A stretch of 6,443 nucleotides of DNA from Clostridia bacterium (GCA_017935525.1 JAGBHJ010000144.1:1-6443), one strand, 5' to 3'. Shown: positions 1 through 5,723, counted from the first letter of the stretch. The notes: generated by a model not told the origin, from the letters alone. Numbers and translations: made by a program.

Positions 1-916
1 CTATCCACAGACCGATGATATTCTTCAAAAATCTTACGCTGCCGTTGTAGCCGATCTCGTTTGTGATGCAATATTCAGCGCTTTCCTTTGTGATGACGGG
101 CTTGGGCATTTCCGTACCAAACAAGCTCCATGTACCGCAGGAGATATAAGCTGTATTCTCATTTGTATCAGCGCTTACCACCGCACTTGCCGTGTCGTGA
201 GTTGCAACTGCCACCACGGGGATCTTGTCGCACTCAAGCTCGCGGCAGATCTCGTCGGAAAGCTCGCCGTATATCTGACCGGGACGGATGAACTCGGCAA
301 AAATGTCCTTGTTGATGCCCAGCTTTTCCACCAGCTCCATATCCCACTCAAGAGTTGCAGGATTCAGAAGGTTTGTTGTGGAAGCCTCTGTGATCTCCGT
401 TCTCTTTTCACCCGTAAGGAAGTATGCAAACAGGTCGGGCATAAGGAGTATCTTATCAACGTTCTTCATCAGCTGACTCTTGTACGTATAAAGATAATAA
501 AGCTGATAAATGGTGTTTATTCTCAAGCTCTGGGTACCCGTTCTGCCGTATATCTCGTCCTGAGGCATTACCTTTTCGTAAACCTCCTCCAGCATACCCT
601 CCGTACGTCTGTCTCTGTAATGCACGGGGTTGGAAAGCAAAGAGCCGTCCTTATCCAGCATACCAAAGTCAACGCCCCACGTATCAATACCGATGGCGTC
701 GATCTTGCCAAGCTTTGATGCAAGGATTATGCCCTGCTTCATCTCGCCCAAAAGCCTCAGCACGTCCCAATACATTGTGCCGTTCTGCGTTACGGGGAGG
801 TTGGGGAACCTGTGGATCTCCGTCATATTTATCTTCTTATTTTCCTTGTCGTATTCGGCAAGCATCGCTCTGCCGCTGGATGCGCCGAAGTCAAAAGCCA
901 AAACTCTTTTACTCAT
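1..916 (-). CDS. rhaB: Rhamnulokinase (L-rhamnulose kinase), N-terminal part, cut by the window edge
   Basis: An FGGY-family sugar kinase that phosphorylates L-rhamnulose to L-rhamnulose 1-phosphate in cytoplasmic rhamnose catabolism. Translating the minus strand from the ATG at 916-914 gives 305 open codons to the left edge; E. coli RhaB has about 489 residues, so roughly the first 60% is present. Visible family signatures are the ATP phosphate loop DFGASSGRA (residues 9-17), EIHRFPN (33-39), GIDTWGVDFGMLD (76-88), NPVHYRDRRT (96-105), LLMPDLFAYFLTG (157-169), ATHDTASAV (238-246, with Asp241 the expected catalytic base) and ISCGTWSLFG (258-267). The pattern fits RhaB better than xylulokinase or fuculokinase. 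CGGAGAA at 928-922 sits just upstream as ribosome binding site and fixes the start. It is transcribed divergently from the purine operon. No frameshift is seen. The rest of the rhamnose locus presumably lies to the left. Confidence 0.93.
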   Translation of the reverse strand, partial: MSKRVLAFDFGASSGRAMLAEYDKENKKINMTEIHRFPNLPVTQNGTMYWDVLRLLGEMKQGIILASKLGKIDAIGIDTWGVDFGMLDKDGSLLSNPVHYRDRRTEGMLEEVYEKVMPQDEIYGRTGTQSLRINTIYQLYYLYTYKSQLMKNVDKILLMPDLFAYFLTGEKRTEITEASTTNLLNPATLEWDMELVEKLGINKDIFAEFIRPGQIYGELSDEICRELECDKIPVVAVATHDTASAVVSADTNENTAYISCGTWSLFGTEMPKPVITKESAEYCITNEIGYNGSVRFLKNIIGLWI

Positions 917-958
917 GGTAATTCTCCGTTCACTGTCTTTCTACAATAATTATTAAGG

Positions 959-980
959 GGCAAAAACCAAACATTTTGCC
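959..980 (-). promoter_or_regulatory. Inverted repeat at the start of the rhaB transcript (operator or 5' hairpin)
   Basis: GGCAAAA (959-965) and TTTTGCC (974-980) form a perfect 7-bp inverted repeat with an 8-nt centre. It lies about 3 to 24 nt downstream of the predicted rhaB start. It could be a repressor operator placed to block a very strong promoter, or a stem-loop at the 5' end of the mRNA. There is no T-run after it in the rhaB direction, so it is not an ordinary terminator. The regulator is unknown. Confidence 0.5.
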
Positions 981-988
981 TTTATAAA

Positions 989-1017
989 ATTATAACATTT
1001 ATCTGTCCCCATGTCAA
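989..1017 (-). promoter_or_regulatory. Consensus sigma-70/sigma-A promoter for rhaB
   Basis: Read on the minus strand, TTGACA (1017-1012) is followed by exactly 17 bp and then TATAAT (994-989). TG at 997-996 gives the extended -10 form TGTTATAAT. Both hexamers match the consensus perfectly. The region upstream of the -35 (1018-1070) is rich in A and T tracts. The predicted transcription start is near 982, giving a leader of about 65 nt before the rhaB ATG. Such a strong core in front of a catabolic gene suggests control by a repressor rather than an activator; this is inference. Confidence 0.85.
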
Positions 1018-1214
1018 CTTCTTTTTGCAAGATTGACTGCTTTTTCTCCAAAAATTTACAAATTAACCATACTGTTTATCCCCCTCCTCACACAGCAGAG
1101 CAAGGCCTCGCAAGAGGATGCGGGCTTTTCTCCCGCTGTACACCTTTTGCCGCCATTCACAGCTCTCTTTTTGCCGTAGTGCCTCAAAAATGTTTTCGAT
1201 TTTGCTTGCAGATA
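1018..1214. other. Non-coding spacer between the two divergent promoters
   Basis: About 200 bp with no convincing gene. The left third (1018-1080) is AT-rich. The middle (1092-1139) is more GC-rich and can form small hairpins: CCTC-GCAA-GAGG (1106-1117, a GNRA-type tetraloop) and GCGGG-N7-CCCGC (1120-1136). ACAGC (1092-1096) and GCTGT (1135-1139) could alternatively close the whole block. Neither side has a U-tract, so terminator function is unlikely. The only open frame (1011-1253) has no ribosome binding site, overlaps both promoters and is rich in Cys, Phe and Pro like random sequence. I recognise no known RNA family or riboswitch here. Confidence 0.6.
1145..1176. repeat. Direct repeat TTTTGCCG, two copies 24 bp apart
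   Basis: TTTTGCCG occurs at 1145-1152 and 1169-1176. The same heptamer core (TTTTGCC) forms the right arm of the inverted repeat at 959-980, with GGCAAAA as its left arm. Four copies of the core thus fall in 390 bp of intergenic DNA. The heptamer also occurs by chance inside genes of this window (for example in purE near 1446 and, inverted, in rhaB and purO). It may be a shared binding motif or a chance effect of T-rich sequence. Confidence 0.3.
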
Positions 1215-1243
1215 TTGACATTTCCCCAAAAATATGGTATCAT
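1215..1243 (+). promoter_or_regulatory. Sigma-70/sigma-A promoter of the purine operon
   Basis: TTGACA at 1215-1220 is followed by a 17-bp spacer and TATCAT at 1238-1243, with an extended -10 TG at 1235-1236. The -35 is perfect and the -10 has five of six consensus bases. The predicted start is near 1250, giving a leader of about 56 nt to the purE ATG. That is too short for a purine riboswitch plus expression platform, and the conserved riboswitch core is not visible. A TATAAT at 1249-1254 has no suitable -35 and is probably part of the initially transcribed region. A convincing pair of PurR boxes was not found. Confidence 0.8.
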
Positions 1244-1253
1244 ATGCTTATAA

Positions 1254-1278
1254 TACGGCGGAATAGTTTTCTGTCGTA
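1254..1278 (+). promoter_or_regulatory. Hairpin near the 5' end of the purine operon leader
   Basis: Positions 1254-1262 (TACGGCGGA) can pair with 1270-1278 (TCTGTCGTA) as a 9-bp stem with two G-U pairs and a 7-nt loop. The stem begins about 4 nt after the predicted transcription start. The following T7 run (1289-1295) is 10 nt beyond the stem and directly precedes the GGAGG of purE, so this is not a standard intrinsic terminator. A role in mRNA 5'-end stability or in control is possible but unproven. Confidence 0.35.
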
Positions 1279-1306
1279 AAATGATGTATTTTTTTGGAGG
1301 AACAAT

Positions 1307-1801
1307 ATGAAAAAAGTTGCTATTATAATGGGCAGCGACAGTGACCTGCCCGTTGTTGAAAAAGCATTCGATACACTGAAGGAATACGGTGTGCCGTTTG
1401 AGGTCCACGTTTACTCAGCCCACAGAACACCGGTTGAGGCACGTGATTTTGCCATCAACGCAAGAGCAAACGGATTTGGCGCTATCATCGCCGCAGCAGG
1501 CAAGGCTGCTCACCTGGCAGGAGCCATTGCAGCAAACACCACACTCCCCGTTATCGGCATTCCCGTTAAGTCCTCAACTCTTGACGGTCTGGATGCTCTG
1601 CTTTCAACCGTACAGATGCCCCAGGGTATCCCGGTAGCAACTGTTGCCATTGACGGCGCGGCAAACGCAGCGCTGTTGGCTATACAGATATTGGCAGTGG
1701 CTGATTGCGACCTTGCCGAAAAGCTTTCCGACGCAAGAGCAAAGGCTGCCGCAAAGGTGCTGGAAAAGAACGACGCCGTAGCGAAGAAGTATAATTCTTA
1801 A
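1307..1801 (+). CDS. purE: PurE: 5-(carboxyamino)imidazole ribonucleotide mutase / AIR carboxylase
   Basis: The 164-residue product is full length for bacterial PurE, the cytoplasmic enzyme that makes CAIR in de novo purine synthesis. Class I enzymes rearrange N5-CAIR produced by PurK; class II enzymes carboxylate AIR directly. Visible motifs are GSDSD (9-13, phosphate and substrate binding), SAHRTP (37-42, with His39), AAAGKAAHLAG (62-72), GIPVKSSTLDGLDALLSTVQMP (84-105, ribonucleotide loop region) and IPVATVAIDGAANAALLA (108-125). The usual class I Gly-Gly-Ala-Ala-His segment reads Gly-Lys-Ala-Ala-His here (Lys66), while the class I histidine (His69) is kept. GGAGG at 1296-1300, 6 nt before the ATG, supports the start. 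It is the first gene of the operon and 15 bp from the next. No purK is in the window, so the substrate, N5-CAIR or AIR, cannot be settled here. Confidence 0.95.
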   Translation: MKKVAIIMGSDSDLPVVEKAFDTLKEYGVPFEVHVYSAHRTPVEARDFAINARANGFGAIIAAAGKAAHLAGAIAANTTLPVIGIPVKSSTLDGLDALLSTVQMPQGIPVATVAIDGAANAALLAIQILAVADCDLAEKLSDARAKAAAKVLEKNDAVAKKYNS

Positions 1802-1816
1802 ACTTCGGAGGCATAT

Positions 1817-3241
1817 ATGGGTGGCTTTTTTGGCATAACATCACACAGAGATTGCATAGACGACGTTTTTTTTGGCGTTGACTACCACTCCCACCTTGGT
1901 ACAAAGCGTGCAGGTATGGCAGCGCTGGACAGCGAAAAGGGTTTTCAAAGAGAGATCCACAATATCGAGAATTCTCCCTTCAGAACAAAATTTGACGACG
2001 TTCCCGGCAAGATGACGGGTAACGCCTGCATAGGCTGCATAAGCGATTCCAATCCCCAGCCCCTGCTGATCAGGTCACACTTCGGCACATATGCGCTGAC
2101 CACCATCGGCAGAATAAACAATTCGGATGATATCGTAAAAATGCTCATGGACGGTGGCATCCACTTTACCATGAACGAAAACAAGATAAACGATACCGAG
2201 CTTATCGCCGCCATAATAAACCACAAGGGCAGCTTTGAGGAGGGCATCAAGTACGTGCACGAAATAGTGGACGGCTCTGCCTCAATACTTATATTAAAAA
2301 GTGACGGTAACCTTATCGCCGCAAGGGACAAGCTTGGCAGATTGCCCATCGTGATATCAAAAAGCATAGACAACGACGGCTACTGCGTATCCTTTGAATC
2401 CTTTGCAAACGAAAAGCTGGGTTACGAGACTCAGCGTGAGCTTGGCCCCGCGGAGATCGTGGAAATATCACCCGACGATGTAAAGGTGCTTTCCCCCGCA
2501 AAGAAGAAAAAGAAGATATGCTCCTTCCTTTGGACGTATTACGGCTTCCCCAATTCCACGTACGAGGGTGTCAACGTGGAAACCATGCGTTACAAAAACG
2601 GAGAGATAATGGCAGAAACAGACCGCAAAAACGGCGTTGCCCAGGAGCTTGACTACGTAAGCGGTATTCCGGATTCAGGTACTCCCCACGCAATAGGCTA
2701 TTCCAACAGATCGGGAGTCCACTTTGCAAGACCGTTTATAAAATACACTCCCACATGGCCCAGAAGCTTTACCCCTTCTAACCAGGAGCAGAGAAAAAAG
2801 ATCGCAAAGATGAAGCAGATCCCCGTGCATCAGCTTATAAAGGGCAAGAGATTGCTCTTTGTGGACGACAGCATCGTAAGGGGCACTCAGCTGGGCGAGA
2901 CAGTGTCGTTCCTCTACGAGCACGGCGCAAAGGAAGTGCATATGCGCTCTGCCTGCCCGCCCATCATGTACAACTGCAAGTATCTTAACTTCTCCAGCAG
3001 TAAAACGGAGATGGAGCTGATAACAAGGCAGATAATATTGCAGCTGGAGGGCGAAAAGGGACTTGACTACATCAGCGAATACGCAGATGCCACCACTCCC
3101 CGCGGCAAGGCAATGAGAAAGGCTATCTGCGACAAATTCCACTTCTCATCATTGGAGTACCAGTCCTTGGAGGGTCTGGCAGAGTCGATAGGTATCGACG
3201 AATGTGAGCTCTGCACGTATTGCTGCAGCGGCAAAGAATAA
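1817..3241 (+). CDS. purF: Amidophosphoribosyltransferase homologue lacking the N-terminal catalytic cysteine
   Basis: The 474-residue product has PurF architecture: an Ntn-type glutamine amidotransferase domain (about 1-225) and a type I phosphoribosyltransferase domain (about 235-440) that would make phosphoribosylamine from PRPP. The PRPP loop is intact (LLFVDDSIVRGTQ, 346-358), as is the PDSG segment (IPDSGTPHAIGY, 284-295). Cys235, Cys387, Cys466 and Cys469 align by context with the four cluster ligands known from Bacillus subtilis PurF, so a [4Fe-4S] cluster is likely. The glutaminase domain is unusual: it begins MGGFFG with no Cys at the N terminus, the arginine of the usual His-Val-Arg-Tyr stretch is replaced (GCISDSN, 73-79) and the Asn-Gly pair is gone (TIGRINN, 96-102), although DTEL (126-129) and ARDKLG (169-174) remain. 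GGAGG at 1807-1811 supports this start, and no upstream in-frame start would supply a cysteine. The operon position argues for a real purine role, probably with ammonia. A repurposed paralogue is the alternative. Confidence 0.85.
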   Translation: MGGFFGITSHRDCIDDVFFGVDYHSHLGTKRAGMAALDSEKGFQREIHNIENSPFRTKFDDVPGKMTGNACIGCISDSNPQPLLIRSHFGTYALTTIGRINNSDDIVKMLMDGGIHFTMNENKINDTELIAAIINHKGSFEEGIKYVHEIVDGSASILILKSDGNLIAARDKLGRLPIVISKSIDNDGYCVSFESFANEKLGYETQRELGPAEIVEISPDDVKVLSPAKKKKKICSFLWTYYGFPNSTYEGVNVETMRYKNGEIMAETDRKNGVAQELDYVSGIPDSGTPHAIGYSNRSGVHFARPFIKYTPTWPRSFTPSNQEQRKKIAKMKQIPVHQLIKGKRLLFVDDSIVRGTQLGETVSFLYEHGAKEVHMRSACPPIMYNCKYLNFSSSKTEMELITRQIILQLEGEKGLDYISEYADATTPRGKAMRKAICDKFHFSSLEYQSLEGLAESIGIDECELCTYCCSGKE

Positions 3242-3303
3242 TAAAAAACCATAACAATAAAAATAATTTTTTAATCTCTATATTGAAAGGATAGGTCATA
3301 ATC
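3242..3303 (+). other. AT-rich gap between purF and purM
   Basis: At 62 bp this is the only sizeable gap inside the operon. It is strongly A/T-rich and contains no hairpin followed by a T-run, so no terminator is apparent. A TATATT at 3279-3284 resembles a -10 element but has no recognisable -35 at the right spacing. The ribosome binding site for purM here is weak: AAAGGA at 3286-3291 is 12 nt from the ATG, and AGG at 3293-3295 is 8 nt away. Confidence 0.5.
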
Positions 3304-4347
3304 ATGAACACAAATTCCAAATCTGACAGCTATGCAGCAGCAGGCGTCGACATTACGGCAGGCTACAAGGCTGTCGAACTTATGAAACAGCATATCGCAA
3401 GAACAATGACCGGCAACGAGGTTTCCGATATCGGTGGCTTTGGCGGATTGTTTGAGCTGGATATGACAGGCATCACCAAGCCCGTACTGGTTGGCGGTAC
3501 TGACGGCGTAGGTACAAAGCTTAAGCTTGCATTCATCATGGACAAGCACGACACAGTTGGTATCGACTGCGTTGCTATGTGCGTTAACGACATCATTTGC
3601 TGCGGAGCAAAGCCGTTGATGTTCCTTGACTATATTGCTTGCGGCAAGAACATCCCCGAAAGGATCGCTGACATCGTAAAGGGCGTTTCCGAGGGCTGTG
3701 TTCAGGCAGGCGCTTCCCTTATCGGCGGCGAAACTGCAGAAATGCCCGGATTCTACCCCGTTGATGAGTATGACCTTGCAGGCTTCTCCGTAGGCGTTGT
3801 TGACAAGGACAAGATCCTCAACAACAAGACAATGACAGAGGGTGACGTCATCATCGCTCTGCCCTCCAGCGGCGTACACTCCAACGGCTTCTCCCTTGTA
3901 AGAAAGGTATTTGACGTTGAAAATAAGGACATCAAGACTCCTCTTGAGTGTCTGGGCGGCAAGTCCATCGGCGAAACGCTGCTTACTCCCACAAGAATTT
4001 ACGTAAAGCCCATGCTGGAGCTGTTTAACCACGTAACGGTAAAGGGCGTTTCCCACATCACAGGCGGCGGATTCTATGAGAACCTCCCCAGAAGCTTCCC
4101 CAAGGGTCTTTCCGCAAAGATCGAAAAGGACGCCGTTAAGGTACTCCCCATATTTGACCTTATCGCAAAGACAGGCGACATCCCGGAGAGAGATATGTTC
4201 AACACGTTCAACATGGGCGTTGGTATGAGCGTTATCACAAGCAAGTGCCAGGCTGACAAGGCTCTTGAGGTTCTCCGTGCTCAGGGCGAGGATGCTTACA
4301 TCATCGGCGAAGTAATCAACAGCGACGAAGGCGTGGTGTTCTGCTGA
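3304..4347 (+). CDS. purM: PurM: phosphoribosylformylglycinamidine cyclo-ligase (AIR synthetase)
   Basis: The 347-residue protein matches the usual PurM length. It closes FGAM to 5-aminoimidazole ribonucleotide with ATP in the cytoplasm. Signatures in order are SYAAAGVDI (9-17), GGTDGVGTKL (64-73), DCVAMCVNDI (88-97), GAKPLMFLDY (101-110), LIGGETAEMPGFY (139-151), IALPSSGVHSNGFSLVR (184-200) and HITGGGFYENLPR (251-263). These are the glycine-rich ATP and substrate-binding segments of the PurM/PurL superfamily, and all appear intact. The ATG at 3304 puts the SYAAAGVDI block at the normal distance from the N terminus even though its ribosome binding site is modest. The stop codon TGA overlaps the purN ATG by one base, which suggests translational coupling. 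A long antisense open frame covers this gene but is a codon-bias shadow. Confidence 0.97.
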   Translation: MNTNSKSDSYAAAGVDITAGYKAVELMKQHIARTMTGNEVSDIGGFGGLFELDMTGITKPVLVGGTDGVGTKLKLAFIMDKHDTVGIDCVAMCVNDIICCGAKPLMFLDYIACGKNIPERIADIVKGVSEGCVQAGASLIGGETAEMPGFYPVDEYDLAGFSVGVVDKDKILNNKTMTEGDVIIALPSSGVHSNGFSLVRKVFDVENKDIKTPLECLGGKSIGETLLTPTRIYVKPMLELFNHVTVKGVSHITGGGFYENLPRSFPKGLSAKIEKDAVKVLPIFDLIAKTGDIPERDMFNTFNMGVGMSVITSKCQADKALEVLRAQGEDAYIIGEVINSDEGVVFC

Positions 4348-4988
4348 TGAGCAAAAAGCGCATTGCAGTGCTGGCGTCGGGCGGCGGTACAAACCTCCAG
4401 GCGCTTATAGATACTCAAAAAAGGGGCGAGCTGGGCAATGGCGAAATTTGTCTGGTGGTAGCATCAAAGCCGGGGATATTTGCTCTGGAAAGAGCCTCAT
4501 CCAACGGCATTCCCACAAGCGTGCTGGCACGTAAGGATTACGAGGATATTGCCTCCTATTCAAGGGCGTTGGCAGACCTGCTTGTGGCGGAAAATATTGA
4601 CCTCGTGGTGCTGGCAGGATTTTTGACCATCATCGACGAGCAGGTGTACCAAGCATTCCCCAACAGAATAATCAACGTCCATCCCGCTTTGATCCCATCC
4701 TTTTGCGGCAAGGGCTATTACGGCTTGCACGTGCATGAGGCGGCGCTGGCAAAGGGCGTTAAGGTGTCCGGTGCCACGGTGCACATCGTCACCCCCGAGT
4801 GTGACGCAGGCCCCATAATCCTGCAAAAGGCCGTTGAGGTAATGGAGGACGATACTCCCGAAACGCTTCAGCAGAGGATCATGGAGCAGGCAGAATGGAA
4901 GATACTCCCCAAGGCGGTACAGCTTTTCTGTGACGACAGACTGACCGTAAGGGATAACAAAGTTTATATCAACGATCAAGGAGAATAA
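4347..4988 (+). CDS. purN: PurN: phosphoribosylglycinamide formyltransferase
   Basis: The 213-residue enzyme transfers a formyl group from 10-formyltetrahydrofolate to GAR, giving FGAR. The N-terminal Rossmann-like half has ASGGGTNLQALID (10-22), which binds the GAR phosphate. The catalytic triad is visible as Asn110 and His112 in RIINVHPALIP (107-117) and Asp153 in the CDAGPIILQ segment (152-160). The active-site loop reads SFCGKGYYGLHVHEA (118-132), several residues longer than the E. coli loop; I recall this longer form from other Firmicutes. The ATG shares its A with the purM stop (TGATG), so translation is probably coupled. The last codons contain the AAGGAG ribosome binding site of the next gene. 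The formyl donor also links this gene to the formyltransferase at the end of the window. Confidence 0.95.
   Translation: MSKKRIAVLASGGGTNLQALIDTQKRGELGNGEICLVVASKPGIFALERASSNGIPTSVLARKDYEDIASYSRALADLLVAENIDLVVLAGFLTIIDEQVYQAFPNRIINVHPALIPSFCGKGYYGLHVHEAALAKGVKVSGATVHIVTPECDAGPIILQKAVEVMEDDTPETLQQRIMEQAEWKILPKAVQLFCDDRLTVRDNKVYINDQGE
4978..4983 (+). promoter_or_regulatory. Ribosome binding site of purO embedded in the end of purN
   Basis: AAGGAG lies inside the last codons of purN, 6 nt before the purO ATG at 4990. The purN stop (4986-4988) and the purO start are separated by one base, so terminating ribosomes can re-initiate directly. This site decides the purO start. Confidence 0.8.
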
Positions 4989-4989
4989 A

Positions 4990-5706
4990 ATGCAGATCTC
5001 AACTATTGCAAACGAATTGAATTCCCTTGCTTATCACGGCAGAGGAATCATCATCGGCAAAAGTGCCGACGGCAAAAAGGCGATCACAGCCTACTTTATA
5101 ATGGGCAGAAGCGAAAACAGCCGCAACAGAGTGTTTGTTGCTGAGGGCGAAGCAATGAGGACAAAGGCTTTTGACGAGTCCAAGATGACGGATCCCCACC
5201 TTATCATATACTACCCCGTTAGAGTGCTGGGCAACAAGACCATCGTTACAAACGGTGACCAGACGGATACCATCTACAACCTCATGGACAAGCAGATGAC
5301 GTTTGAGCAGGCACTCAGAACACGTGAGTTTGAGGATGACAAGCCCAATTTTACACCCCGTATCTCCGGTATCATCCGCAGAGAGGCTGACAACATAAAT
5401 TTTGCAATGTCCATACTCAAGAGCGCAGAGGGTGACGACAGCTCATGCGAAAGATTTACATACGCATACTCCAACCCCATTCCCGGCAGAGCAAAGTTCA
5501 TTCACACATACAACGGCGACGGCACCCCCCTCCCCTCTTTTGAAGGCGAGCCCAAGACTCTGGAGCTGCCCGACCTTGATATTGACGCCATGACGGAGCT
5601 TATATGGACAAACCTCAACTGCGACAACAAGGTATCCCTCTTTGTCAGATATATCGACATTGCCACAGGCGAGACAGACACAAGAATTGTTAATAAAAAT
5701 CAGTAA
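4990..5706 (+). CDS. purO: IMP cyclohydrolase of the PurO type
   Basis: The 238-residue protein resembles the IMP cyclohydrolase family first known from archaea (PurO) and also found in some Clostridia. It closes the ring of FAICAR to give IMP, the last step of the pathway. Recognisable blocks are YHGRGIIIG (15-23), YFIMGRSENSRNRVFV (35-50), VTNGDQTDTIY (86-96), NFTPRISGI (120-128) and FIHTYNGDGTPLPSFEGEP (170-188). The archaeal enzyme has an Ntn-hydrolase-like fold without the Ntn mechanism; I assume the same fold here. It is longer than archaeal PurO (about 200 residues), with extra sequence towards the C terminus. It starts one base after purN and ends with two tandem stops (TAA TAA). It replaces the N-terminal domain of bifunctional PurH, and its neighbour supplies the other half. 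The assignment rests on motif memory and context, not on a catalytic residue. Confidence 0.88.
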   Translation: MQISTIANELNSLAYHGRGIIIGKSADGKKAITAYFIMGRSENSRNRVFVAEGEAMRTKAFDESKMTDPHLIIYYPVRVLGNKTIVTNGDQTDTIYNLMDKQMTFEQALRTREFEDDKPNFTPRISGIIRREADNINFAMSILKSAEGDDSSCERFTYAYSNPIPGRAKFIHTYNGDGTPLPSFEGEPKTLELPDLDIDAMTELIWTNLNCDNKVSLFVRYIDIATGETDTRIVNKNQ

Positions 5707-5723
5707 TAACGGAGAAATACAAA

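Noticed and set aside
197..956. Plus-strand open frames across the left region
   Set aside because: They lie antisense to rhaB, whose minus-strand frame shows clear kinase motifs throughout.
1120..1136. GCGGG-N7-CCCGC hairpin as an intrinsic terminator
   Set aside because: No T-run follows on either strand, and no gene ends there.
1192..1204. Possible PurR box half-site upstream of the purE promoter
   Set aside because: Only a loose match to the Bacillus consensus around TTCG, with no second inverted copy at suitable spacing.
1011..1253. 80-codon plus-strand open frame in the intergenic region
   Set aside because: No ribosome binding site; it overlaps the -35 of the rhaB promoter and the whole purine promoter, and its composition looks random.
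1250..1306. Purine riboswitch or attenuator in the purE leader
   Set aside because: The leader is only about 56 nt, the conserved purine aptamer core is not visible, and the single hairpin is not followed directly by a U-tract.
1866..1873. T8 run near the 5' end of the purF homologue as a phase-variation tract
   Set aside because: It encodes the in-frame Val-Phe-Phe of a conserved segment; a single short homopolymer in a biosynthetic gene is weak evidence for programmed switching.
2501..2515. Run of five lysine codons in the purF homologue as a frameshift or stalling site
   Set aside because: It lies in the linker between the two domains, the frame continues intact through conserved Cys235, and no overlapping alternative frame is supported.
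3271..4392. A 373-codon open frame on the minus strand opposite purM
   Set aside because: It mirrors purM almost exactly, has no recognisable motif and is Cys/Ala/Val-rich as expected for an antisense shadow of codon-biased coding DNA. purM on the plus strand is certain.
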